From Diogma glabrata (lineage: Eukaryota > Arthropoda > Insecta > Diptera > Cylindrotomidae): a stretch of DNA of 64,000 bases. The position numbers were made by a program, and so were the translations under genes. Of this stretch, positions 23,026 through 34,796 are shown in pieces. The stretch covers positions 219,179,789 through 219,243,788 of the forward strand of contig OY856188.1 of the NCBI GenBank assembly GCA_963693315.1, in the 5' to 3' direction. Within the stretch, counting starts at the first letter, position 1; each line of letters starts with the position of its first letter. A model generated the notes under the pieces. It was given only the letters and a program-made list of their open reading frames with translations. It ran no database searches and was not told where the DNA came from.

Positions 23026-24500
23026 ATCTAATTGACTATCACAAATCTCCAATTTCCAAATCAATGCTAATCTTCTGTCTGTAAGAAACTTGCACAAAAA
23101 AATATATTAACTCAAAAATAAAATTAAAAAGCAAATTCAAACAAATTTTCTTTTATTTTCTATATTGAAAAGAAATAACCAAATAATCTTCATTGTAATC
23201 AATAAAATATAATTTTATAAGCCACCCACAATCCCTTTCACAAAAGAATGTTTTATAGCAAACAATAAACTAAATTTTAATAGATCTGATTTAATATTAT
23301 TATTCATATACTTGAATTGCATAATAGTTTATCTTGTTAATATATTTGTAATAAATCAATCAAATCATCTCTTGAATTATTTATATGAATTGGAGAAGTT
23401 GAATTTGGTTTAGACTGAAAAAAATGAATTGAAAACCAATTATAATATGTTAAAGGTTATGTAAACAAATTAAAAATATTTTTTTTCTGATAAAAAATAT
23501 CAAGATGCTAATTATCGACAAAAAACATTATTTTTGTTTACTGTTATTTTTTATAGTGCAATTGTTTTTGATGAGTTGGTTCTACTAATCAGCAAATTTA
23601 TTATTAATCTAAATTAAAAATTTAAAACCGTTATACAATTTTGTTTTCAATTACGATAATTTCAAAATTTCATGATTGACACCACAAGTATTTAAACATT
23701 GATAAATTGATTCCTTTCTCTTGGTTAACCTTATGACAAACATCATTACAATATTAGCAAACTCATCACTGAAGGTGAACAAGAGCATCTCCTCTATTGA
23801 TATAATTGAATCTTATTATGATATATAATTTAAATTAAAATTATGAATAGATCATGGATATTTGCTTAAATGTTGGATGTTATGGATAAAAAGTGAATTG
23901 ATTCAATGATGTTTTTTTCACTGTGCTTAAACGAAAATAAATAATCAAACATTTTGTTTTTTTAATATTTTTAAATAAATATGACATTATTTATTCATTA
24001 AAGATTACATTTGTTTAAATAGTTAAATTATTTTCGAGTATGGTTTTGTAGCTCATTTTAGATTATTTAACCTCTTTTAACCTATTCTTTATCAGTAAAT
24101 TTCAAGTACAAATTTATGAGTTAGCTCTCTTTAAAGTTAATATAATTTTTTTATAAATACAATCTTATATCTCATCCAAGAAATAGGCTTGAGGAAAAAT
24201 TTCGCCACCACTATAGAGAAGTTACCTCTGCTTAAAACAATGTTTCAATGATTCAAATGCGGTATAATGAGGGAAATCTTGGCTATATACCTATCTGTTG
24301 AAAAACGTTGATGTTTATATGCATAGTCTCAACGATATGCATAAAACACGAAATTGTTCAAATAATAGATTTGAACTACTGGTAGATCAAATTGGTTAAG
24401 AAGAAAAACATAAAAAATAAGATAAAAACAAAAACAGACAAACGACAAATTTTAAATGAAACTGTTATTAATTTTTTATAATCCAAATTTATTGATGAAA
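23026..24500. other. AT-rich stretch without recognised gene
   Basis: No coding region, RNA gene or element recognised. Confidence 0.4.
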
Positions 24501-24514
24501 CAGAGCTTGTATTT

Positions 24515-24730
24515 GTGTACAGAGTCAATAATTTCGACATCAAACAAGGTCCAATGTGCAATAACCATGTTTATCAATTCGTGACGGCGCTTCTTATCGC
24601 AATTGAGCTGAACACTACCACATCACAAGCATTTAATTTTTCACGTACATCATATTCTGGTCAGTTATTCAGTGAAAATAACAACAATACGGGCCTACTG
24701 AATACATCTAATATGTTGATCATATCTTAA
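24515..24730 (+). other. Unidentified 71-codon open frame
   Basis: The frame is locally less AT-rich than its surroundings and contains N-N-H-V-Y-Q-F-V-T-A-L-L-I-A-I-E-L, then an Asn/Ser/Thr-rich end. Its start codon is non-ATG unless it is taken from an internal Met. It has no recognisable motif or convincing splice sites. It could be a decayed exon or chance. Confidence 0.15.
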
Positions 24731-26250
24731 CAGTTGTGGCCGACTGTATCTCTATTTTTTGTAATTTGTTTTACTCTAACCCAACAACTTTTGAATGAAA
24801 ATTAAACTTTACAAGAAAGAATAAAGTAGAAAATGTCTTTATGCAGAACCAATACAGTAAAACAGTTAATTACAATAAAAACACAGACAATTTTGATCCA
24901 CAATGAACACCACATCCAATAGTCTATTATAAAAACATTTTTAAAGCATTTCACTTTCTTTAGTGGAAAAGGTCAGTTATACTTAAAACAAAGTATAAAA
25001 AACAACATAAGTTAGTCTAACAAATTAATGATGATCTGGTTTATATATTAATTTGTTGTTGTTCTCATTTTGTTTTCGTTTTAAGTACGCCTGCAGACAA
25101 TGTAATTGATGTGTTACTATTATTATTATTCAATATATTTTGAAAGTTTGTGTGATATGAAAAATATTAAATAATTTTTAAAGTAAAGTTTATTGAATTA
25201 TGATGGTTTAAATTATGTAATTCGGGGTAAATAGAATACTCAAAACCGTTTATGATTTATTTTTGATTTTGATTCGTTTTATTTTTTAAGTTCATAAATT
25301 ATGAAATATTTAAAACTGTTTGGGAATCAGTTTCGTTTATTTTTGTGGATTAAATATCATTTAAATGTTTAAGCAACGGGGAACTAATTGATAACAATTA
25401 AATACAAATATATACTAGTGAAGATGAGATAATTTAAAATATGTTTGTTTAACAAACCTATCTAAATATTATCTAACACTAATTGAAAAAAATGAAAGTG
25501 ATAGAAAATCCAAAACAAAAAAAAAATAATTGTTTTGATGAAAATATACTTTGACATTTAACAAAACGAAATTTAAAAGAAAACTCAGAATTAAAACAAT
25601 TAATCAAAACTAATAATTTTTCAATTCATTTAAAATAAACAAAAAAAAATTGTTTGAAATATGTTTCTGTTAAACAAAATATATATCATACTAATTTAAA
25701 AATTTCATCTCTTAGATTGGCTTCCTATTGGCATTTTCTTAACGATGTTTGTTTTGTATTTAATTCATTTATAAGAAGAAAAAAGCATAAACATGTTTAG
25801 CAAATTTAAAAATATTATTCAATAAAAACTTAGGAAACCTTACTGCCCGATTCTAATCAATGAAAAGTAATAATCATTTGAAATGAAAAAGTTGAATAGG
25901 AAATAATTGATTTGTTTTTGTGTTTATAAAGCAACTGAATTGAATTTGAATCATGTTGATTGATCTAGACCTTTTTCGTATTCTTTGCTTTTATTTTAAT
26001 TTGCAAAGATTCAAATATTATTTTCTTTTTATTTATACCTTAGAGGAATTTTCAGTCATGATTGTTTTAATAAAGGATAAGTTTAATTATTTTTCGTTAG
26101 ATTTTATTACAAGATATAAGAGCAAGGTTTTGTAAATTAATGATTTTAATGAGTATCCTTTCCAACGGCAGTCTTTTGTAAAATAAATAACAAATTTTTT
26201 CTAAGTATCCATTGACAAAGCTTAACAAATAAAAATCAAACACAAAAAGA
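24731..26250. other. AT-rich stretch without recognised gene
   Basis: No feature recognised. The 60-residue frame at 25953-26135 is AT-driven. Confidence 0.4.
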
Positions 26251-26258
26251 AAAAAATT

Positions 26259-26725
26259 TTAAAGGATATGTTGTTTTTGTTTTGGTGCATTTTTACGAGC
26301 ACTACCAAAGCGACGGAAATGTTTTCCTTTTTTGTTACATTTATTTACCATACCCTGCTATATGAACATGATTTAAACGTTCCCAGCATGGATATGCAGC
26401 ACTTACATAAAACGGTGTATTAACCTAAGCCTGATCGTTTTTTTCTTTACGATCACTGTCACTCTTTTGTTTAAATACGCCCATCAATTTTTTATGGTTC
26501 TTTTGGTCATTGTTTGACATCGTTTATAACGTTTTCCTTTTTAATGACAATCAATATTAAAGATGCTTAAAACTGTTCTGCCCTCATATGATAGTGGTTT
26601 TACTTGAATATAATTTCGAATTTTTTAACCACATATTTTGCTCCTTTAACTTTTTCAACATACCAAAGATCTTTCTTGAAACTCTTGAGTTTCAAATTGG
26701 CCGTTCTGGGCTTAAAATCATCATT
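26259..26725 (-). pseudogene. Broken minus-strand coding-like islands, unidentified
   Basis: Three protein-like stretches lie on the minus strand. At 26725-26600 the reading is P-R-T-A-N-L-K-L-K-S-F-K-K-D-L-W-Y-V-E-K and onward to a stop. At 26520-26425 an ATG opens M-S-N-N-D-Q-K-N-H-K-K-L-M-G-V-F-K. At about 26341-26259 the reading is C-N-K-K-G-K-H-F-R-R-F-G-S-A-R-K-N, ending in a stop. All are rich in lysine. They are in different frames with stops between them and no clear splice sites. I cannot name a family; a decayed basic protein gene or transposon ORF is possible. Confidence 0.25.
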
Positions 26726-26759
26726 ACTTCAGCTTACAAGCTTTCATGCTTTCTGTTTT

Positions 26760-27075
26760 TGTATTATTTCAATAAAATACGTTGTGTAGTAATTAAAATA
26801 TCTGTCACAACAACACAAAAAAAACATTAAAGAAATAGGTCCCGCAACAACGTGCGTTCTGTGGTGTTGATGGACACAATTCCTTATTTTTTGTATTTCT
26901 TATATTTTGTTTAAATAATGTATAACTAAACAAAAAAATTCTATCAATTACAAAATATAACATAGACCAATTTTTCATGATAAGATTGAGAAAAATGGCA
27001 CATTTGTTACAAATTATCCCGTTAGTAACATATTCCTTGATCATCGCAACATGTCTTCCTCAACGATTAAAGCCT
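26760..27075 (-). mobile_element. 3' half of the ~690-bp retroposon, minus strand
   Basis: Read on the minus strand the order is ATGATCAAGGAATATG, TTGGTCTATGTTATATTTTG, GTTTAGTTATACATTATTTA, TGTCCATCAACACC, AGAACGCACGTTGTTGCGGG and TGTGTTGTTGTGACAGATAT. The same modules appear in this order in the copy at 59801-60488. It ends near an A-rich run. The 79-residue minus frame at 26805-27044 is a chance frame inside it. Confidence 0.7.
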
Positions 27076-27180
27076 ACACATAAAGTTATATAAAGAGTTG
27101 TTTTTAGAGCAAGTAATAGCCATCATCAATTAAAAATATTTCATAGCCATAAAAATGTATTAAATACAATAACTCAAAAA

Positions 27181-27470
27181 CTGTGAACCCCAAAATTCTT
27201 TAAGAAATTTAAATGTTTCTTAAATTAGGTGACAAAGTTTTTTTCGCACTTCCCCCGAAAAATATAAAATATAGTTATTTGACACTTCGCTTTAATTTTC
27301 GTTAAAACTACCAAATTTCCTGTCTCTGTGAATATTTAAAAATTTTTTCTGTCAATCAACGTCGAAACGTATTGGGCGGGAACGGTCTGAAAGTTGCACG
27401 TTTTTGACAATTACTAGCTTGTGCACCGCAAAATTCTAAAAATGTTTACAATGTTTCTTAAATTAGGTGC
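27181..27470. repeat. Direct repeat pair (~50 bp, ~240 bp apart)
   Basis: CAAAATTCT followed by ATGTTTCTTAAATTAGGTG occurs at 27190-27232 and 27428-27470. On the minus strand the right-hand copy lies in a 50-codon open frame ending near 27417 (V-P-R-G-K-E-E-V-E-R-I-N-D-F-L-D-Q). That frame has no recognisable family and no good start. Confidence 0.4.
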
Positions 27471-27974
27471 TCTTTCAAATAGCACACCACTCATTTGGTC
27501 CAAAAAATCATTAATTCGTTCCACCTCCTCCTTACCTCTAGGAACGCTTGTAGTTATTGCTATAATATTCAATCAATATTCGTCTTTTCTACTGATCGGT
27601 AGTGTACAAAGTACAAATCGGTAAAGTACAAAGCAGTACAAAAACATTATTTAGTTAAATAGTAGTTTATGTAACAAGTTCGCAAAATATGGTTTTGCGG
27701 ACGAATCGTAATGTTTTTTTGTATTAGCTCTTAGGATTTTGTTTCTAATTTATTGCTTAATTTGTATTGTTGCGTACCTAAAAATTTGATTTTTGAACAA
27801 AACTTATCAAAGCAATTGTGATTATAATTTGAAGATAATTATAATATAAAATGAAAACAAATTTTGAATCCGCTAAAGTGTTGTCATAACGACCTTAAGT
27901 ACTAGACCGCTATAATACAATTTTGTCGACTCTAAACAGTTCTAAAAGTAATCATTTTTCGGAGCTAATACTAA

Positions 27975-28470
27975 AATAGTACATTATGATGCTAGGACGT
28001 AAAGCTAAAGATTTTGGACGAATGTGGAGCTTGCAAATCGAGGCGCTAGCCGAGATTTGCACCCACATTAAGTCCAAAATAGCTTATGTCCGTGCATCAT
28101 ATACTATTTTTTATTCGCCGCAAGCAAAATATTTTAAGAAAATTGGTTTATTTTATTCTAAATTATTTTCATAAATTTTATAATAAAAATATGTGGAACA
28201 AGTAGCCTCTGATAAAATATTTATTTTTTTTTTTTCAAATTATTGTGTAGCTATGACAACAAATGATAACAACTATTTGAATAAAGAAATTTTGAATTTA
28301 AGGGTTGCTTTGATAAAAATTTTTATTTTTCATAGAATTTAAACAAATACAAATGCTTTTTACTTTTTTGGACGTAGCTATAACAACAAAATAAATAGTT
28401 GAAAAGTGATACTTTAAAGCCGCAAATCACAGTAATAAAGTAACACTTTAATATGTAGGCGAATAAAAAA
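27975..28470 (-). mobile_element. ~500-bp palindrome-ended element, copy B (reverse orientation)
   Basis: Full-length reverse-complement match to copies A and C. It starts with AATAGTACATTATGATGC, contains GAGGCGCTAGCCGAGATTTG at the centre of the palindrome, and ends at TGTAGGCGAATAAAAA. The 62-residue plus frame within it is a chance frame. Confidence 0.8.
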
Positions 28471-28666
28471 AATATTAAAAGTTTTAATTGTTGTTTTTAT
28501 ATATCACAAACAAGTGTGTGTAAATATTAAATATAAATTTTCACAATATAAATTTAAATTTTGAAGTGTGTGCAAATATAAGTTTACCGTAATCATAAAC
28601 CAATTGTGATAATTTGTCTGGTTTTAAGCCGTAATAACTATTTAAATATATTAAATTAGTTTTAAA

Positions 28667-29722
28667 ATGGTTTGTATATTTGCATATATTTTCAAGCAAA
28701 AAACTTTGCGTAACAAACCTGGTACCAAATGCATCACCTGTGGCAAGGATTTTCACTTTAACTGTGCAAATATTTCCAATGAAAACCAATTGGAGATTAG
28801 TAGTGCATTTCAATGGCGTTGTCAAGTTTGCAGATATAGTTCTGTTCCTTCATCTGCAGCTTTAATTATTGATAGTGATAATGACGATGAATTAACTTCT
28901 TTCAAACATACTCTAGATTCGTTTGGAATCGATATAAAAAATCTTCGAAGTAAACAAAACTCATTTATGCAATCACTCGACTTCATGAACAACAAATTTG
29001 AAGAAATCATGCAGTTATATAAGGTAGTTGAAGGACATGAGCGTAAAATTCAGTTACTGGAACAGGAAAATAAAAAATTAAAGTACGAAATTACATCAAC
29101 CGTTCAAAAGCTCGATTAATTTGAAGAAAACTCGAAAAACTTAAATCTTGTTTAAATCTTGTTTTTCTTTGGAATACCATTTACTGAAAATGAAAAACTG
29201 CCGGATGTTATTGGAAAGATCTTGACACATTTTGATGATCCAGCATGTTATAACAATATAAAAAGTTTACATCGCAGTCGTAACAATATTGCCACAAACA
29301 ATAATTCAGTTCCGATTAGAGTTCAACTCGATAAACAAGAAGTTAAAAATAAGATCTGTGATGGGCTTAGGGCGAAAGAAATCAGCCTAGGTAGAAATAT
29401 AATGTCAGCCAACATTGGATTTTCTCAACAAAACAACGATGAAAAAAACCAAATTGTTCGTCATAACGGTCATAACCTAACCTCAACCAAACAAATTCTT
29501 CGACAAAAAGCTAAACAATTAAAGACATTAAAGTTATTTGAGTTTGTATGGGTACAAAACAGGAGTGTGCTGGTTCGGAAAAATACTAAATCTAAAATTA
29601 TCAAAATTCATTCAATTGATCACGTAGAAAAAATGATGAATAATACTTATAATTACTTTAAGCAAAACAATTACGATAAAAATAATCAAAGAATTAATAA
29701 AATTAGTAATAATAACGGATAA
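28667..29722 (+). pseudogene. LINE ORF1: degenerate PHD-like finger, coiled coil, FP-type C-terminal domain
   Basis: This is the first ORF of a two-ORF non-LTR retrotransposon, probably an RNA-binding, chaperone-like protein. Near the start, C-I-T-C, then H-F-N-C and C-Q-V-C give a PHD-like zinc-binding pattern; the first cysteine pair is damaged. Residues about 85-150 are charged and heptad-like (E-G-H-E-R-K-I-Q-L-L-E-Q-E-N-K-K-L), consistent with a coiled coil. After two in-frame stops (29117-29119 and about 29153) the same frame continues with F-G-I-P-F-T-E-N-E. It later reads F-E-F-V-W-V-Q-N-R-S-V-L-V-R-K-N-T, which resembles the C-terminal domain shared by LINE ORF1 proteins and baculovirus FP-type proteins. 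Stop at 29720. A 1.85-kb transposon separates it from ORF2. Confidence 0.75.
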
Positions 29723-29732
29723 TACATTTTAT

Positions 29733-31579
29733 AGTCTAAGAGCTAGTGACCGGCAGACTTACGGTATTTTAGCAAACTCCATATTGATGCTAGGTATAGT
29801 TTTTCTCACCTGCCAAAGTTGAAATGGGTATTCACTATCCCCGCCGATGGTTCCTTTGGGCGTTTCCGCAAGTCAAAAAACGTAAAAATTGACTTCAAAA
29901 ACGTGATTTCAGCATGTCTGCCGTTTTGATATCTTAAAGTATACAATCTTTTTTTATTAAAAAATCCAATGGCAGACATCTACTCCGGTGCCGAGTGTTT
30001 TTTTTTAAATTTCAAAGTCTTAAAATTTCATGAAAATTTACTTTATTTCAGTAAAGCTGAAATTTGTATATGTTTTCTACATTATTATTATACATATATA
30101 TTTTAAGAAGCACACACAGGGCGGTTCCAACATGCGGGCGCACGCTATAAGGCTTTCTTTGTCTGAATGGGAATGAAAGCTAATCAGGAGTCATACGTAT
30201 TGTGAATAATTTTTATGAATGTTATAATTTAATAGTCTGTTAAGTAATAAGATATAATTTCTTCTAAAGATATAAACAAAATTTTTTAATTTTTATAATC
30301 ATATGATGGAGAAGGTTTATTGAACATACGCAATGACTATACATTTTGAACCATTTTTGATGATGTCTTTCTTTCTGATTGAATTCCGACGAAATTTTTA
30401 AGAAATTGTCTTGATAACTCTGGAAAATGTCAAGCTTTAATTGTTCGTTCATACTTTAGAATAGTCAAGGGAAGAAAAAAGTGTTCACATTTGTGGAGTT
30501 TCATAATAATGAGTATTTATTATTTCGTGAGTTTACTGTATACCTGGAATGTTGTAACGGTTTTCTGCTCCACAAGCATGTGTAATTTATTTTGTATTTA
30601 AATTTGTGATTTTTTTTTAAATGCACTTAAAATTTTAAATCGTGGCAATTGAATTAATCTGTGCATTTTGAAATTTAAATGCTGGTGAAAGTGTACATAT
30701 CTTTTCAGAAGAAAACTTTTAAAAAATGTGAGACTATTTTGCGTTTACGAAAATTTCATAATTTAAAATATAGTGATGTTATTTTACCACGTGAACATTT
30801 AGTTAGTGGCTATCATCGTACTTGTTACAAGACATTTACAGCATTGAAAAAAAATGATTATCATGCAACATAAAAAATTATAGAAACGTCTTCATCTCCA
30901 TCTCAGTCAGTTACACACTCGTTGCCGCAATCAATGCAATAGCCGTCAACTTCTGTCTGTATTCCTATTTTAATTTGTTTGTTAAAATAAATATATAACC
31001 AAATCTGTATGATTAAGAAAATTAAAAAGTTTTGTTTATTTCTTTAGAAGAAATTATATTTTTATTACTTAACAGACTATTAAATTATAACATTCATAAA
31101 AATTATTCACAATACGTATGACTACTGATTAGCTTTCATTCCCATTCAGACAAAGAAAGCCTTATAGCGTGTGCCCGCATGTTGGAACCGCCCTGTGTGT
31201 GCTTCTTAAAATATATATGTATATTAATAATGTAGAAAACATATACAAATTTCAGCTTTACTGAAATAAAGTAAATTTTCATGAAATTTTAAGACTTTGA
31301 AATTTAAAAAAAAAACACTCGGCACCGGAGTAGGTGTCTGCCAATGGATTTTTTAATAAAAAAAGATTGTATACTTTAAGACATCAGAAGGGCAGACATG
31401 CTGAAATCACGTTTTTGAAGTCAATTTTTACGTTTTTTGACTTGCGGAAACGCCCAAAGGAACCATCGGTGGAGATAGTGAATACCCATTTCAACTACGG
31501 CAGGTGAAAACCTATACCTAGCATCAATATGGAGTTTGCTAAAATACCATAAGTCTGCCGGTCACTGGCTCTCAGTCTA
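29733..31579. mobile_element. TIR DNA transposon inserted between LINE ORF1 and ORF2
   Basis: The ends AGTCTAAGAGCTAGTGACC and the inverted GGTCACTGGCTCTCAGTCT bound long inverted arms of about 510 bases (29733-30250 and 31070-31579). The arms carry matching landmarks such as CGCAAGTCAAAAAACG and GGGCGGTTCCAACATGC with their inverses. TTAT precedes the left end (29729-29732) and follows the right end (31580-31583), allowing one unpaired base, which suggests a 4-bp target duplication. The terminal 14 bases CTAAGAGCTAGTGA are shared with the element at 52528-54446. The interior (~820 bases) holds a short plus-strand gene fragment. I cannot assign a superfamily. Confidence 0.75.
30679..30873 (+). 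pseudogene. Cys/His-containing domain fragment inside the TIR transposon
   Basis: The 64-residue frame reads K-T-F-K-K-C-E-T-I-L-R-L-R-K, then L-K-Y-S-D-V-I-L-P and G-Y-H-R-T-C-Y-K-T-F-T-A-L-K-K. From memory this resembles an N-terminal segment seen in many unnamed arthropod and cnidarian proteins, where conserved Cys and His residues precede a Y-K-x-F-T-x-L motif. The match is by eye only. It ends at a stop shortly after the motif, and a Ser/Thr-rich run with stops follows, so it is a fragment. It may be the remnant of the element's own gene. Confidence 0.4.
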
Positions 31580-31604
31580 TTATTTCTAGTTCGTGTTTTT
31601 GCAT

Positions 31605-34255
31605 ATGTATAATTTAATGTCTAGTAAAAATCAAATTTCAGTGTATTTTCAGAATGTTTTTGGATTAAGAACTAAGACACATACATTTTTGAAAAATATT
31701 TTAATTAGTAATTATGGCTTGTGTTGCTTAACGAAACCTACTTGAATGAAAATGTATATGACTATGAACTTTTTTCAAATAACTACACGGTGTATAGAAA
31801 AGATAGAGATTTATCATTTTTTCCTAACAAAACTGATGGAGGCGGTTGTCTCATTTCAATTAAAAAGTCCTTTGATTCATTTAGATTGAGGTCGTGGGAG
31901 ATTTATAAAGAAGAAATTTGGATTTGTATGAGATTAAACAATAGAAAATTATACATAAATGTCTCATATATTTATCCAGAGGCTACAGTGTCTGACTATT
32001 ATAACTACTTTGAAAATGTAAACAGCATTGTGAATAACAACAATGTTAACTCAATTTCTTTATTATTGGAGATTTTAATCTTCCGCATATAAAATGGAAC
32101 AAAACTAATTCAAATATTCTTGAGCCAGGTCTATCAGAAGATAGTCGAATTATGGATTTAATTCAGTCTATGAATTTTTGTGCGGTTTCAATCAATTCAC
32201 TCGTATTCCGAATTCCAACGGAAGATTTTTGTACTTATGTTTTTCGAACCTCCCAGTTAGCCATATATGTGTCAATGAAGCAGTTGAAGTGTTAATTAAG
32301 GTAGATCGTCACCATCCACCATTGTCGATTACTCTAAATTTAAATAAAATTTCATTGTTAAAGGAAACAATTGGGTCTCGCTACAACTTCAATAAGTGTG
32401 ACTATAGTCAAATTGATTTGGAAATTTCTCAAATAAATTGGAGTGAAATTTTTAATGACCCTAATACTAACCAATCAGTTGGTATGTTTTACAGTATAAT
32501 TAATCAGATTATTGCTAAAAATATTAAAAAGATTTCAACTAAAACGGCTAAATTTCCTGTATGGTATTCCGACAAGTTAATTAAATATATCAGTATACAA
32601 AATAAATTTTGTAAAACCTTCAAATTAACAGGTGACTACGAGTACTTCAAACTGTTTTCTAGTGTCAGATCTCGTGTGAAAAAAGAAATTGAATTATGTT
32701 CTAAGAAACACCTACAGTCTATAGATAGTAATGTTTGTAATAATCCTAAATCATTTTGGTCATATTCCAAAAAACTTAAAAAAGCTAATGCAATACCATC
32801 ATCTATGGATCTTAATGGAACTCAAGTCTTATCTGCAAGTGGAATATGTGATTTATTTGCAACGTTTTTTACCTCGGTGTATAATCTAAGCAGAGATATT
32901 CCTTTTTCTACTACTCCAACCAATAATTCAGAGCTATTGAGCTCATTAGTAATCCCTAATCAAGAAGTTATTGATGTACTGATAAAGCTTGATGCAAGTA
33001 AAGGAAGTGGTCCTGATTGCATACCGGGAATATTTTTGAAGAATGTTGCTTATTCTTTTTGTGTTCCGCTTGGTTTGATTTTCAATAAATCTATTTTGGA
33101 GGGCTGTTTTCCAAATGAATGGAAATGCTCAAAAATCTTTCCAATTTTTAAAGAAGGTGACAATAGCGATATTCAAAATTATAGGCCTATATCCATTCTC
33201 AATAGCTGTAGTAAAGTATTCGAGAGAATAATTCACAATTATATCTTTAATTGCGTAAAACATTTAATTACTGCAAAGCAACATGCGTTTTTTAAAAATC
33301 AATGGCCTTGGAGTTGATGTGATCTACACTGACTTCTCCAAAGCTTTTGACAAGGTAAAACATTGCATATATCTAAGAAAATTAGAGAACATTGGAATAA
33401 AGGGTAATATTTTGCGGTTATTGGCTTGTTATTTAAAAAACCGGCAGCAGTTTGTTCAGTTGAATAATAAACGATCTATAAATTTCACACCAACCTCAGG
33501 AGTTCCACAAGGCTCAATATTAGGTCCCATGCTGTTTATCCTTTTTATAAATGATGTTATTGACGGCATGAATTGTAATGTTTTGTTATTTGCCGATGAT
33601 CTCAAAATTTTTACTGCAATAAAATCTTTGGATGACTGTAACAAACTCCAAAAAAATATTGATACACTATTTGAATGGTGCACTAATAATGAGATGTCTT
33701 TAAACTGTAATAAATGTTACACATTAAAAATAAAACCACGAGACTTTCACCGTAATTTGGTCTACAACATTAACAATGTTGATATTTCGCATAAAGATGT
33801 TATACCTGATTTTGGTATTATTGTTGATGCTCAATTTAAATTCAATGTACATATACAAACCATTGTCAAAAGAGCTCTTAAAACTCTTGGTTTCACCATG
33901 AGAATCTGCTCAAATTTTAAAAATCCCAAATCATTTATTTCTATTTTAAATGGTTTGATAAGATCTATCCTAGAATATGTATCACCAATATAGAACCCAG
34001 TTTAGCATGTTCACATAGACATGTTGGAAAGAGTACAAAGAAAATTTATCCGCTATCTAAATTTCAAACTGAATACTCCTTATGAATCTTATCAAAATAG
34101 ATTATCAAGATAGGGAATGAAATCACTTGAATCAAGAAAAATAATATCTGATGAAATTGCTCTATTTAAAATAATAGTACGATTGAAACAGATATCTTTC
34201 AATTTATTCAGTTTAGAAATGCAACCATATATAATATTAGAAGACCGGATACGTT
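31605..34255 (+). pseudogene. LINE ORF2: endonuclease and reverse transcriptase (Jockey/CR1-like), decayed
   Basis: ATG at 31605 leads to I-S-V-Y-F-Q-N-V-F-G-L-R-T-K, the usual start of the APE-type endonuclease. After a frameshift come N-E-T-Y-L-N-E, then D-G-G-G-C-L-I-S-I. G-D-F-N-L-P-H-I-K-W follows in another frame near 32070, and D-R-H-H-P-P-L-S-I near 32310. The RT has G-P-D-C-I-P-G-I-F-L-K, then Y-R-P-I-S-I-L-N. A deletion near 33295 removes part of the fingers region. Next come Y-T-D-F-S-K-A-F-D-K-V, S-G-V-P-Q-G-S-I-L-G-P and the catalytic F-A-D-D near 33590. The ORF stops at 33991, and readable remnants continue to about 34255. At least four frame disruptions make it inactive. It belongs with ORF1 upstream. 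Confidence 0.85.
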
Positions 34256-34710
34256 TTATATTAAAACTTTTAAAATAATTTTAGAATACATTCTTCATTG
34301 ATTAGGATTCAATTATCACACAATGCTTTATATAATAGCGTGGATCTGTCCTTGTTCCGACTATCCATTTTCAAAAAAAAAAAATTCTGGAAATTACACT
34401 GTAATTAATAAAATACCTTTTTATTTTTGAATAAATTTTTGTGTTTTTTTTCCTATTCGGATCAAAAAGAAATTGTTCATTATTTAATAATTTAATTATT
34501 GTTAACATTTAATTATTTAATATATTAGGTTAGGTCTTCCTAGCTAACTGCCATTTAATTTTTATAATAAATGATTTGTAAATATATTTTGTTTTTATAC
34601 TCTTCAAATCATATTGTAATGTAATTTATATGCTAACTTGGGATTGGACATTTGTCTGTAGGTTAGTCAATTGTGATTGAAATAAAATAAAATAAAATAA
34701 ATATAATATG
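34256..34710 (+). other. LINE 3' UTR and short-repeat tail
   Basis: Non-coding AT-rich sequence continues to a terminal run of AAATA-type repeats (AATAAAATAAAATAAAATAA, about 34682-34702). A simple-repeat tail like this is a usual LINE 3' end, so the element probably spans about 28480-34705. Confidence 0.6.
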
Positions 34711-34796
34711 TAAAATTTTATCATTTGCACAGATCTGTCCAAATTCTTTAGATGTAAATATTTCAATCGATAAAATATTTCAATCCCGACCAAATT

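Noticed and set aside
27986..28174. 62-codon plus-strand frame
   Set aside because: It lies entirely inside copy B of the ~500-bp non-coding element, and the other copies do not keep it open.
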